Positions 8,380-16,515 of a DNA stretch of 64,000 nt are shown here, piece by piece; position 1 is the stretch's first letter; every line of letters starts with the position of its first letter. Under the pieces are notes generated by a model. That model was not told the DNA's origin, did no database searches, and worked only from the letters and a program-made list of their open reading frames with translations. The DNA lies in the NCBI GenBank assembly GCA_035906255.1, contig JAMIFM010000008.1, positions 1 through 64,000 of the forward strand, read 5' to 3'. Made by a program: the position numbers and the translations under genes. This DNA is from SB11 sp035906255. GTDB taxonomy: Bacteria > Bacteroidota > Bacteroidia > UBA8524.

Positions 8380-8952
8380 CTATTTTTTTGGTTTTGGGGC
8401 AATCATCATTATCATCTTTTTACCCTCAAGTTTTGGCATCATCTCTACTTTACCATACTCGGCCAAACTTTCAGCAAATTGTAACAACAATACTTCGCCA
8501 CGCTCTTTATACACAATGGCACGTCCTCTGTAAAACACATAGGCGCGCACTTTTGCACCTTCGGCCAAAAACTTGATGGCATGTTTCAATTTAAAATCAA
8601 CATCATGCTCATCAGTATTGGGGCCAAACCTAATCTCTTTCACTACCGATTTCACGGAGTTGGCCTTCATTTCTTTTTGTTTCTTCTTTTGCTCGTAAAG
8701 GAATTTTCTATAATCCACTATACGGCAAACCGGCGGAGTAGCGTTGGGTGATATTTCAACCAAATCTACTTCTTGTTCGCGTGCAATTTCTAACGCTTTT
8801 CGGGTAGGGTAAATTCCCTGCTCAATGTTCTCACCAACCAACCTTACTTCAGGGGCGGTGATACGTTCGTTAATTCTGTGTTCAGGTTCAAGCCTCCTTG
8901 GAGTCCTGAAATTTCGGGGGCCATTACCACCCGGTTTGTTCGGTAAGCTAAT
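8380..8952 (-). CDS. infC: Translation initiation factor IF-3, AUU start
   Basis: IF-3 keeps ribosomal subunits apart and checks the start codon. The family signature VGENIEQGIYPTRKALEIA and the C-terminal domain (RIVDYRKFLYEQKKKQKE, RFGPNTDEHDVDFKLKHA) are clear. The frame has no ATG, GTG or TTG before TTG 8841, which would delete the conserved EHRINERITAPEVRLVG segment. A perfect GGAGGT lies at 8962-8957 (minus strand), and four bases on is ATT (8952-8950), giving 190 residues beginning ISLPNKPGG (read as Met). An AUU start is the known autoregulatory device of infC in Escherichia coli. The start lies 17 bases after the thrS stop. Confidence 0.93.
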   Translation of the reverse strand: MSLPNKPGGNGPRNFRTPRRLEPEHRINERITAPEVRLVGENIEQGIYPTRKALEIAREQEVDLVEISPNATPPVCRIVDYRKFLYEQKKKQKEMKANSVKSVVKEIRFGPNTDEHDVDFKLKHAIKFLAEGAKVRAYVFYRGRAIVYKERGEVLLLQFAESLAEYGKVEMMPKLEGKKMIMMIAPKPKK

Positions 8953-8962
8953 ATATACCTCC
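8950..8962 (-). promoter_or_regulatory. Strong ribosome binding site with AUU start codon of infC
   Basis: On the minus strand GGAGGT (8962-8957) is followed by ATAT and then ATT (8952-8950). A perfect Shine-Dalgarno sequence is unusual in Bacteroidota, where most genes lack one; here it decides the start of infC. Confidence 0.8.
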
Positions 8963-8969
8963 GTTAATT

Positions 8970-10898
8970 TTAATTTTCTTCAATCAATTGGTTAAAGTAG
9001 GCTACAAAATCCTGTAGTGAGAACGACCCAACATCACCCATGCCGTGCCTGCGTACAGACACTTTGCTCTCCCCTTCTTCTTTCTCTCCCACAACCAACA
9101 TCACAGGAACCTTCCCTACTTCTGCATCGCGGATTTTTTTGCCGATTTTCTCAGCCCTTCCGTCAACGAAGCCGCGAATATCGTATTTTTTAAGATAATT
9201 TAAAACACTTTCAGCATAATTTTGATACTTATCGCTTATAGGTAGCACAGCAACTTGTTCAGGACTAAGCCAAAGTGGGAAATTACCGGCGCAGTGTTCG
9301 GTCAAAATAGCGAAGAAACGCTCTAACGAACCAAACGGTGCGCGGTGTATCATTACAGGGCGGTGTTTTTGGTTATCCTCGCCAATGTACTCCAGTTTAA
9401 AACGCTCAGGCAGGTTGTAATCCACCTGTATGGTACCCAATTGCCATTGGCGACCCAACGCATCCTTCACCATAAAATCAAGTTTGGGGCCATAAAATGC
9501 AGCTTCTCCGTATTCGGTAACGGTAGTTAGTCCTTTTTCGGCAGCAGCTTCAATAATTGCATTTTCGGCCTTTTCCCAATTCTCTTCACTGCCTATGTAT
9601 TTGCTGCGGTCTTCCTTATCGCGCAGCGATATTTGAGCAGTAAATTTCTCGAAACCAAGCTTGGCAAAAACGTGCATCACCAAGTCAATCACATTTTTAA
9701 ACTCATCCTTCACTTGGTCGGGACGGCAGAAAATGTGGGCATCGTCTTGAGTAAACCCACGCACACGGGTCAAACCATTCAACTCACCGCTTTGTTCGTA
9801 GCGATACACTGTACCAAACTCAGCAAAACGCAAAGGCAAGTCTTTGTATGAGTGAGGTTTGAATTTATAAATCTCACAGTGGTGCGGGCAATTCATCGGT
9901 TTTAACAAAAATTCTTCATCCACATCAGGGGTTTTGATGGGTTGGAATGAATCTTTACCATATTTCTCGTAGTGACCGCTGGTTACATACAACTCTTTTT
10001 TACCAATGTGCGGGGTAATAACGGGTACATACCCCCTATCGGTTTGAGACGATTGCATAAACTTGGTCAAACGCTCGCGTATCAACGCCCCTTTTGGTAG
10101 CCACAAAGGCAAACCGGGTCCTACGTTTTCGCTAAACGTAAACAGTTCAAGTTCTTTACCCAACTTGCGGTGGTCGCGGCGTTTAGCCTCTTCCAGCAAA
10201 TGCAGGTATTCGTCCAATTCACTTTGTTTGGGGAATGTTATACCGTATATGCGGGTAAGCTGCTGGTTGCGTTCATCCCCGCGCCAGTATGCTCCTGCAA
10301 TATTCAGCAGTTTAACGGCTTTTATAAACCCTGTTGATGGGATATGGAAGCCACGACACAAATCGGTAAAGCTGCCTTGGGTACAAAAAGTAATCTCACC
10401 ATCGGGCAAATCCTTCAACAAATCAAGTTTAAGATTATCTCCTTTTTTGGTAAAGTAATCTATCGCATCGGCCTTACTAATATCGCTCATCACGTAAGCG
10501 TTATCCTGCTTGGCCAGTTCTTTCATCTTTTCTTCTAACTTTTGCAACACCTCCGCATTAACCGGTTCGCCCCCAAAATCAATATCATAGTAAAACCCAT
10601 TCTCAATGGCAGGGCCTATACCAAACTTAGCTTTGGGAAAAATACTCTGTACTGCTTCGGCCAACAAGTGCGCAGAGGAGTGCCAGAAAGCTTCTTTACC
10701 ATCCGTATCTTTCCACGTAAATAGTTTTATCGAAGCATCGGTTGTAATAGGTGTTGATGCTTCAATGCGTTTTCCGTTTACTTCTGCTGCCAGCACGTTG
10801 CGTGCCAGCCCTTCGCTAATCGACTTAGCTACCTCCATAGGTGATACGCCCTCGGCGTATTCCCTCACGGCTCCATCCGGGAATGTAATTTTTATCAT
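8970..10898 (-). CDS. thrS: Threonyl-tRNA synthetase
   Basis: A 642-residue class II synthetase that charges tRNA-Thr. Domains in order: an N-terminal TGS domain (about residues 1-60), an editing domain with the HSSAHLLAEA zinc-binding motif, and a class II core with motif 2 (FAEFGTVYRYEQSGEL...RVRGFTQDDAHIFC) and motif 3 (MIHRAPFGSLERFFAIL). A C-terminal anticodon-binding domain follows. Length and motifs are normal. It lies 5 bases after the TPR lipoprotein gene and 17 bases before infC, in the classic translation operon. Confidence 0.98.
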   Translation of the reverse strand: MIKITFPDGAVREYAEGVSPMEVAKSISEGLARNVLAAEVNGKRIEASTPITTDASIKLFTWKDTDGKEAFWHSSAHLLAEAVQSIFPKAKFGIGPAIENGFYYDIDFGGEPVNAEVLQKLEEKMKELAKQDNAYVMSDISKADAIDYFTKKGDNLKLDLLKDLPDGEITFCTQGSFTDLCRGFHIPSTGFIKAVKLLNIAGAYWRGDERNQQLTRIYGITFPKQSELDEYLHLLEEAKRRDHRKLGKELELFTFSENVGPGLPLWLPKGALIRERLTKFMQSSQTDRGYVPVITPHIGKKELYVTSGHYEKYGKDSFQPIKTPDVDEEFLLKPMNCPHHCEIYKFKPHSYKDLPLRFAEFGTVYRYEQSGELNGLTRVRGFTQDDAHIFCRPDQVKDEFKNVIDLVMHVFAKLGFEKFTAQISLRDKEDRSKYIGSEENWEKAENAIIEAAAEKGLTTVTEYGEAAFYGPKLDFMVKDALGRQWQLGTIQVDYNLPERFKLEYIGEDNQKHRPVMIHRAPFGSLERFFAILTEHCAGNFPLWLSPEQVAVLPISDKYQNYAESVLNYLKKYDIRGFVDGRAEKIGKKIRDAEVGKVPVMLVVGEKEEGESKVSVRRHGMGDVGSFSLQDFVAYFNQLIEEN

Positions 10899-10903
10899 CG
10901 CTG

Positions 10904-11995
10904 TTATTTACGTGTTTTCTTTTTCAATTCAGCCAACGCTTCTTTGGCTGCAACATAATCTACGTCCATTGCTACCACCTGTTCGTAATCTTTTATAGCA
11001 TTGGGGTAATCTCCTTTGCTTTCATACGTTAATGCACGCAGGTAATACCCGCGAACATAATCAGGTTTCATCAACAGTGCTTTATCAAACGCTTCAATGG
11101 CTTTTTCAAATTGGTTAAGGTTAAGGTTTATCAACCCTATGCCTGAGTATGGGCGGTAATCATCAGGGTTAATGGCCAACACCTTTTCGTAATCAGTTCT
11201 TGCTTTATCGTAGGCATTCATATCAAATGCCGACATATCGTAATACACCAATGCTCTTGCGTAATAGGCTTCAGCACTCACTTCTTTGATACGTATTGCG
11301 TTGGTAAAATATTCCTCGGCCAGTTTTAAGTTGGCCTTCCCCCCCTTGGTTGAAAACAAACTACCCAACTGCACATACGCTTCATAGTAATCATTATCCA
11401 GCGATACCGACTTTTTATACTGGATAATTCCCCTCACGGTATCTTTCATCCCCACATAGTTACGCCCTTTAAAATAGTAGGCCGCAGCACTGTTAGGGTC
11501 AATCTCCAGCAACTTATCAAACGTTGTGTTGCTTTCGCTGTGCTGAAACAATATCATTTGCAACTCACCCAATTTAAGCAATGCTTCGGTAAAATCGGGT
11601 TTCAACTCAACCGCCTTATTAAATGAGTTCATCGCGCCTGTTACGCTATCGTTGGCAAAATATACCTCACCCAAAGCAAATCTGTATAGGGCATTCTCAG
11701 GCTCCATGCTTACCGCCTTTTTAATATCCTGCAAGGCTTTAATAGGATTTTCTTCCCTTGCCCATTGCAAAGCACGGCGGTAATACAACTCAGGATTGTT
11801 AGGAGAGTTTGCTATGTCTTCGTTCAATTGTGCAATCACTTCCGACCCTTTACCGTATTTATCAGCAAGGCTGTCTTCAAGCGATTTTGTAGCATCTTCG
11901 CCACCTTGCTTGTTCTTACAAGCCGAGAATGTTACCGCCATTAGCAATGCTGCCAATAACAATTTTGGGGTAATATGTTTTATACTTCTTATCAA
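10904..11995 (-). CDS. TPR-repeat lipoprotein
   Basis: A lipoprotein built almost wholly of tetratricopeptide repeats. Typical units include ALYRFALGEVYFANDSVTGAMNSF and YRPYSGIGLINLNLNQFEKAIEAFDKAL. The lipobox FSAC is followed by KNKQGG. Starting at TTG 11995 gives a 26-residue signal with a charged start (MIRSIKHITPK), better than the longer frames from ATG 12043 or TTG 12073. The start remains uncertain. TPR proteins are scaffolds for protein contacts; the partner is unknown. The stop lies 5 bases before thrS, so it probably heads that operon. Confidence 0.85.
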   Translation of the reverse strand: MIRSIKHITPKLLLAALLMAVTFSACKNKQGGEDATKSLEDSLADKYGKGSEVIAQLNEDIANSPNNPELYYRRALQWAREENPIKALQDIKKAVSMEPENALYRFALGEVYFANDSVTGAMNSFNKAVELKPDFTEALLKLGELQMILFQHSESNTTFDKLLEIDPNSAAAYYFKGRNYVGMKDTVRGIIQYKKSVSLDNDYYEAYVQLGSLFSTKGGKANLKLAEEYFTNAIRIKEVSAEAYYARALVYYDMSAFDMNAYDKARTDYEKVLAINPDDYRPYSGIGLINLNLNQFEKAIEAFDKALLMKPDYVRGYYLRALTYESKGDYPNAIKDYEQVVAMDVDYVAAKEALAELKKKTRK

Positions 11996-12196
11996 GTGTA
12001 CTGCGTTTGTTGCAAGGTGTGCAAAAATATTGAGTAATAGCATTTGTACCAACTTTATTATTAACGATTGCAATTGTTAACGTTTTTTTGACGCAGAAGG
12101 TGTAAGATTTTCAATCATCAGGTATAAAACCTAATGCCATTAATCTGCTATTACCCTCTCAACAAATCTCCAAATCAGTAAATCATCAAAACTACT

Positions 12197-12204
12197 ACCT
12201 TTGC
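12197..12204 (+). promoter_or_regulatory. -7 promoter box of the amidohydrolase gene
   Basis: TACCTTTG matches TAnnTTTG and ends 5 bases before ATG 12210, so the transcript is nearly leaderless. No clear TTTG is seen at the upstream position. Confidence 0.5.
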
Positions 12205-12209
12205 TTTTC

Positions 12210-13406
12210 ATGGAACACCTGAAAGCTCAAATAAAAGAATTAGCAGCCAAGTATAGCAACGATAATATAGGCAACCGCCGCCATTTACACAGTCATCCCG
12301 AACTTTCGTACCAAGAATACGAAACCGCTAAGTTTGTGGAAGCAAAACTGACCGAGTACGGTATTACCCGCTTTGAACGCAAGGCAGAAACAGGTGTGAT
12401 TGCTATTATTGAGGGGCGTAACCCGCAAAGTAAAACCATTGCCTTGCGTGGTGATATGGATGCCCTACCTATTGTTGAAGCGAACGATGTTCCCTACAAA
12501 TCGCAAAACGAAGGGGTAATGCACGCTTGTGGGCACGATGTGCACACTTCATCACTATTGGGTACTGCCCGTATATTGAACCAACTGAAAGACCAACTTG
12601 AAGGTACTGTGAAACTGGTGTTTCAGCCCGGCGAAGAAAAAATACCCGGCGGTGCATCGCTTTTGATTAAAGAAGGTGTGCTTGAAGCTCCAAAAGTTCA
12701 AAAAATGATTGGCCAGCACGTAATGCCACAAATTGAGGCGGGAAAAATCGGTTTCCGCAGCGGTTTATACATGGCCAGTGCCGATGAGTTGTATGTTACC
12801 GTGAAAGGTAAAGGCGGGCACGGTGCCCAACCCCAACAAAATATCGACCCTGTGTTGATTGCCAGCCATATTATTGTGGCTTTGCAACAAATAATCAGCC
12901 GCAACAGCAGCCCGCTTGACCCTTGTGTGTTGAGTTTTGGTAAGGTGATAGCCAACGGGGCTACTAATATCATCCCCAACGAGGTTAAAATTGAAGGTAC
13001 TTTCCGTGCGTTGAACGAAGAATGGCGTGCCGAAGCCCACCGCCGTATGGTGAAAATGGCCGAAGGTATTGCCGAAAGTATGGGCGGAAGCTGTGTGTTT
13101 GATATACACAAAGGCTATCCTTTTTTGAAAAATGATGAAGCGCTTACTGCTGCTGCAAAAGGTTACGCAGAAGAATTTGTAGGCAAGGAAAACATTATTG
13201 ATTTGGATATTTGGATGGCCTCGGAAGATTTTGCTTATTACAGCCAAGTAGTGCCCAGTTGTTTTTACCGTTTGGGTACGGGTAATAAAGCAAAAGGCAT
13301 CACTTCATCAGTACACACCCCTACTTTTGACGTTGACGAAACTGCCCTTGAACTTGGCGTTGGCCTAATGACTTGGATGGCAGTAAGGGAGCTTAGCAAC
13401 AAGTAA
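12210..13406 (+). CDS. M20-family amidohydrolase (N-acyl-amino acid or hippurate hydrolase type)
   Basis: A 398-residue metallohydrolase of the M20D amidohydrolase family, which removes acyl groups from N-acylated amino acids. Metal-binding motifs are visible: HACGHDVHTSSLLG, the catalytic GEE in FQPGEEKIPGG, the dimerisation-domain GGHGAQPQQNIDP, and MASEDFAYY near the C-terminus. The N-terminus HLHSHPELSYQEYETA is typical. The ATG at 12210 is preferred over TTG 12201, which lies inside the promoter box. The gene is divergent from the TPR-thrS operon and ends at a strong palindromic terminator. The exact substrate cannot be told. Confidence 0.93.
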   Translation: MEHLKAQIKELAAKYSNDNIGNRRHLHSHPELSYQEYETAKFVEAKLTEYGITRFERKAETGVIAIIEGRNPQSKTIALRGDMDALPIVEANDVPYKSQNEGVMHACGHDVHTSSLLGTARILNQLKDQLEGTVKLVFQPGEEKIPGGASLLIKEGVLEAPKVQKMIGQHVMPQIEAGKIGFRSGLYMASADELYVTVKGKGGHGAQPQQNIDPVLIASHIIVALQQIISRNSSPLDPCVLSFGKVIANGATNIIPNEVKIEGTFRALNEEWRAEAHRRMVKMAEGIAESMGGSCVFDIHKGYPFLKNDEALTAAAKGYAEEFVGKENIIDLDIWMASEDFAYYSQVVPSCFYRLGTGNKAKGITSSVHTPTFDVDETALELGVGLMTWMAVRELSNK

Positions 13407-13426
13407 TTTAATATTTCCGATTACAC

Positions 13427-13460
13427 AAAACCCCGTAGGACTTAAGTCCTACGGGGTTTT
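13427..13460. repeat. Perfect 34-base palindrome, REP-like element or terminator
   Basis: The left half 13427-13443 (AAAACCCCGTAGGACTT) is the exact reverse complement of 13444-13460, with no loop. It may end transcription of the amidohydrolase gene. Its core GGACTTAAGTCC resembles the next hairpin, so it also looks like a repetitive extragenic palindrome. Confidence 0.75.
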
Positions 13461-13474
13461 GTAATTTTAACAGG

Positions 13475-13492
13475 AATGGACTTCAGTCCATT
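13475..13492. repeat. Second palindrome with a related GGACTnnAGTCC core
   Basis: AATGGACT (13475-13482) and AGTCCATT (13485-13492) pair around TC. The core GGACTTCAGTCC differs from the core of the neighbouring 34-base palindrome at one position. Confidence 0.6.
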
Positions 13493-13525
13493 TATAACCA
13501 CAATCAAAAAGTCTTTTCAAAATAA

Positions 13526-13556
13526 TTTGTTAGACAAGTCTAAATTTATATTTTTG
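13526..13556 (+). promoter_or_regulatory. Promoter of the di-haem oxidoreductase operon
   Basis: TTTG (13526-13529) and TATTTTTG (13549-13556) are 19 bases apart, an excellent Bacteroidota promoter 17 bases before ATG 13574. Its spacer is almost filled by the palindrome at 13530-13543. Confidence 0.75.
13530..13543. promoter_or_regulatory. Palindromic operator in the promoter spacer
   Basis: TTAGAC and GTCTAA flank AA, a 14-base palindrome lying exactly between the -33 and -7 boxes. A protein bound here would block RNA polymerase. The form is like the inverted-repeat sites of metal-responsive repressors (DtxR/MntR or Fur type), but the regulator is not identifiable. Confidence 0.6.
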
Positions 13557-13573
13557 CACACAGAAAATAAACC

Positions 13574-14773
13574 ATGAAAACTACATATAAAATCATAGGC
13601 CTGTTAACCGCTTTGTGTCTTTGCTTTGCAGCCTGTGAAAAACTAATCCCGCCCCCGCCCGCCGAAGATGAATTGCTCGACGGGCCTGTGGAGGGATTGA
13701 CCACTGCTGAACAAGCCCGCTTTTTGGCAGGTGATGTTGCCTTTAACGATGAAGTATTTACCGCCCAAACCGGTTTAGGCCCTTTCTTTGTTGCTACCTC
13801 ATGTGCAAGCTGCCATGCAGGTGATGGCAAAGGTCACCCCTTTACTACCCTTACCCGATTCGGACAATCCGATACATTGGGAAACACCTTTTTAGATAAA
13901 GGCGGCCCCCAGTTGCAAAACAGAGCCATCCCCGGTTATCACCCCGAAAAATTACCTGCCGGAGCTACCTTCTCCAACTTTATGCCCCCTGCAAACACGG
14001 GGCTTGGTTTTTTAGCCGCACTTACGGATGTGCAACTACTTGCTATTGCCGACCCGAACGACTTAAACGCTGACGGCATATCAGGAAGGCCTAACTACGT
14101 TGATGCCCCCAACTATTTTACTCCCCAATGGTTTCATCAGCCTATGAATGGCAGATACATTGGCCGTTTCGGAAAAAAGGCCGCCGCTGTTGATTTACTG
14201 CACCAAACCGTTAATGCCTATAATCAAGATATGGGCATTACTACCACTTTCCACCCTATAGACCAATACTCACAACAAACTAACGACCCTGAGGTATCAG
14301 ACAATGTGGTGCACGATGTTGTGTTTTATTTGCGTACGCTTAAAGCTCCCATACAACGTACCCCGAACAGTGCCGAGGTTTTAAACGGTAAAACGGTGTT
14401 CACAAGCGTTGGTTGTGCCAAGTGCCACATCCCCGAATGGACAACTCCTAAATCTGATATTGAAGCCTTATCAGAAAAAACGTTTTACCCCTACACCGAT
14501 TTATTGCTGCACGATATGGGATCTGCTCTTGACGATAATTACACAGAAGGCACTGCTACCACAGCCGAATGGCGCACGCCGCCCTTATGGGGCTTGGGGC
14601 TTTCTCCCAACTCGCAAGGAGGAAGTTATTTCTTGATGCACGACGGCAGGGCACGCACTATTAACGATGCCATTTTATTGCACGGCGGCGAGGCTGCAAA
14701 TAGTGCAACTCAATACAAGCAGCTTACTGACGCACAAAAAAAGGCACTTATTACTTTCTTAGAATCGCTGTAA
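13574..14773 (+). CDS. Di-haem c-type oxidoreductase lipoprotein (DUF1111/DHOR-like)
   Basis: A 399-residue exported protein with a lipobox (CFAACEKL) and two c-type haem sites: CASCH (Cys77-His81), followed by AGDGKGHP, and CAKCH (Cys281-His285). The spacing and the MHDGRARTINDAILLHGGEA block near the C-terminus fit the di-haem oxidoreductase or peroxidase-like DUF1111 family. The family is related to bacterial cytochrome c peroxidases; its substrate is not settled. In other Bacteroidota such proteins sit in iron-linked operons. Here it heads an operon with a Rieske protein (3 bases downstream) and a porin. Its promoter carries a palindromic operator. Confidence 0.88.
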   Translation: MKTTYKIIGLLTALCLCFAACEKLIPPPPAEDELLDGPVEGLTTAEQARFLAGDVAFNDEVFTAQTGLGPFFVATSCASCHAGDGKGHPFTTLTRFGQSDTLGNTFLDKGGPQLQNRAIPGYHPEKLPAGATFSNFMPPANTGLGFLAALTDVQLLAIADPNDLNADGISGRPNYVDAPNYFTPQWFHQPMNGRYIGRFGKKAAAVDLLHQTVNAYNQDMGITTTFHPIDQYSQQTNDPEVSDNVVHDVVFYLRTLKAPIQRTPNSAEVLNGKTVFTSVGCAKCHIPEWTTPKSDIEALSEKTFYPYTDLLLHDMGSALDDNYTEGTATTAEWRTPPLWGLGLSPNSQGGSYFLMHDGRARTINDAILLHGGEAANSATQYKQLTDAQKKALITFLESL

Positions 14774-14776
14774 AAA

Positions 14777-15214
14777 ATGCAACGTAAAGAATTTATCAAA
14801 CTGTGCGGTTTGGGTTGTTTAGGATTAGCCACCATGTCGTTGTTAGAAAGCTGCGGAAGCGTAAACTATTACACTGCCCCCATTGAGCAGGGTGCTTTAA
14901 AAGTTCCGCTTTCGGCTTTTGAAACGGTAAAAAACAACACCAAAACCTATTTGCACAATGTAATTGTACAAAACGACCAATTACAATACCCTGTTTGTGT
15001 GTACCGATTTACAGAAAACGAATACAGTGCACTACTGATGCAATGCACACACCAAGGGGCAGAATTACAGGTGTTTGGCGACCGCTTGCAATGCCCGGCG
15101 CATGGCAGTGAGTTTACAAACAAAGGTGAGGTACAAAACGGCCCTGCCGACCAACATTTAAGAACGTTTGAAGTAGTTATTGAAAAAGAAAGCATACGCA
15201 TAATTTTAAAATGA
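14777..15214 (+). CDS. Rieske [2Fe-2S] lipoprotein
   Basis: A 145-residue protein with a Tat-like start (MQRKEFIKLCGLGCLGLA), a lipobox LESC near residue 26 and a Rieske domain. The cluster ligands are CTHQGAEL (Cys-x-His) and CPAHGSEF (Cys-x-x-His). It is far shorter than a bc1-complex Rieske and has no membrane helix beyond the signal, so it should be a lipid-anchored periplasmic electron carrier. It lies 3 bases after the di-haem protein and overlaps the porin start by ATGA. The context suggests the two redox proteins exchange electrons. Confidence 0.92.
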   Translation: MQRKEFIKLCGLGCLGLATMSLLESCGSVNYYTAPIEQGALKVPLSAFETVKNNTKTYLHNVIVQNDQLQYPVCVYRFTENEYSALLMQCTHQGAELQVFGDRLQCPAHGSEFTNKGEVQNGPADQHLRTFEVVIEKESIRIILK

Positions 15215-16440
15215 ACAAGATATTGATAATAGCAGGCCTGCTGTTTTGCACCACAAAGGTTGAAGCGCAAATGGACAGCACATTGCTGAAAAGAGTACCT
15301 GCCGATACAACAAAACAAACAGGGATGAATATGGACGCGGTGTATAACCGTCCGTTTTTGCAGGTAAATAAAGTACCTGTGGCTATTGGGGGATACGTTG
15401 AGGCTCAATACCAATACATTGGCACTGACGGTGTAACCGACGGGCATAGCTTTAGCCTGCCCCGTATGACATTGTTTGTGGCATCATCATTACACCGTCG
15501 CATTAAATTTCTTTCGGAGATTGAATTGGAAGAGGGCGGAAAAGAACTCTCGATTGAATTTGCCGCCCTTGATTTGAACTTTGCACCCATGCTAAACCTT
15601 CGCGGCGGAGTAATAATGAACCCTATCGGGGCATTTAACCAAAACCACGACGGCCCTAAATGGGAGTTTACCGACCGCCCCATTGCGATGACACAAATGT
15701 TGCCCGCCACTTGGAGTAATGTTGGGTTTGGACTGTATGGCAAACAATATCGTAAAAACTGGGCGTTTGGCTATGAAGCCTATCTTACCAACGGGTTTGA
15801 TAATAGCATTATAAGTAATGTTGAGAATAAAACTTTTTTACCCGCATCAAAAGCAAGCAAAGAACGTTTTGAAGAAAGCAGCAACGGTAAACCATTATTA
15901 ACTGTTAAAGGAGCGGTACGACACTCAAAAATCGGAGAAATAGGCTTGTCATACATGGGCGGAGTTTACAATAAGTTTGAAGACGATGGCCTACAACTGG
16001 ATAAACAACGCCGTTTAAATGTTTTTGCGGTAGATTTTAACACTACTGTCCCGAAACTAAATACATACATTGTTGGTGAGTGGGTGTGGATTAACGTTGA
16101 CGTACCTGAAACATACAGCCAACAATACGGAAACAGGCAACAAGGCGGTTTTGTTGATTTTGTGCAACCTATATATAAAAAGAAAATGCTTGGGTTTGAT
16201 AAACCCGTTTGGAGCATTGCACTAAGGTTAGAATATGTAGATTGGAACGTAGGTAAGTTTAAAGAAACCAACACCAATATAGCCGAAGATTTGTGGGGTA
16301 TAGTACCGGGTATTAGTTTCAGACCTATTACACAAACCGTTTTGCGCCTTAACTACCGCTATATGCAACAACGTGATATTTTGGGCAACCCGCCTGCCAA
16401 TACAGGGGGCATACAAGTGGGAATATCATCTTATTTTTAA
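15211..16440 (+). CDS. Outer-membrane porin, OprO/OprP-like
   Basis: A 409-residue protein with a cleavable signal (ends near TKVEAQ) and alternating beta-strand sequence throughout. VPVAIGGYVEAQYQYIG at the front and repeated aromatic strand ends resemble phosphate-selective porin O/P barrels of Bacteroidota; the C-terminus ends in an aromatic residue (SSYF). The ATG overlaps the Rieske stop codon, showing translational coupling. It may supply the substrate for the di-haem/Rieske pair; that is inference. Confidence 0.82.
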   Translation: MNKILIIAGLLFCTTKVEAQMDSTLLKRVPADTTKQTGMNMDAVYNRPFLQVNKVPVAIGGYVEAQYQYIGTDGVTDGHSFSLPRMTLFVASSLHRRIKFLSEIELEEGGKELSIEFAALDLNFAPMLNLRGGVIMNPIGAFNQNHDGPKWEFTDRPIAMTQMLPATWSNVGFGLYGKQYRKNWAFGYEAYLTNGFDNSIISNVENKTFLPASKASKERFEESSNGKPLLTVKGAVRHSKIGEIGLSYMGGVYNKFEDDGLQLDKQRRLNVFAVDFNTTVPKLNTYIVGEWVWINVDVPETYSQQYGNRQQGGFVDFVQPIYKKKMLGFDKPVWSIALRLEYVDWNVGKFKETNTNIAEDLWGIVPGISFRPITQTVLRLNYRYMQQRDILGNPPANTGGIQVGISSYF

Positions 16441-16460
16441 TAGCTACTTGTATCAACATA

Positions 16461-16498
16461 AAAACGCCCGAGAGTTTTATTAATTCTCGGGCGTTTTT
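16461..16498. terminator. Bidirectional terminator between porin and DUF4476 gene
   Basis: AAAACGCCCGAGA (16461-16473) pairs with TCTCGGGCGTTTT (16485-16497), with A and T tracts at both ends. It lies between two convergent genes. Confidence 0.9.
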
Positions 16499-16515
16499 AT
16501 GTTTTGTCCCCTTAT

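Noticed and set aside
8380..8841. infC starting at TTG 8841
   Set aside because: It removes the conserved EHRINERITAPEVRL segment of IF-3 and has no ribosome binding site, while ATT 8952 has a perfect one.
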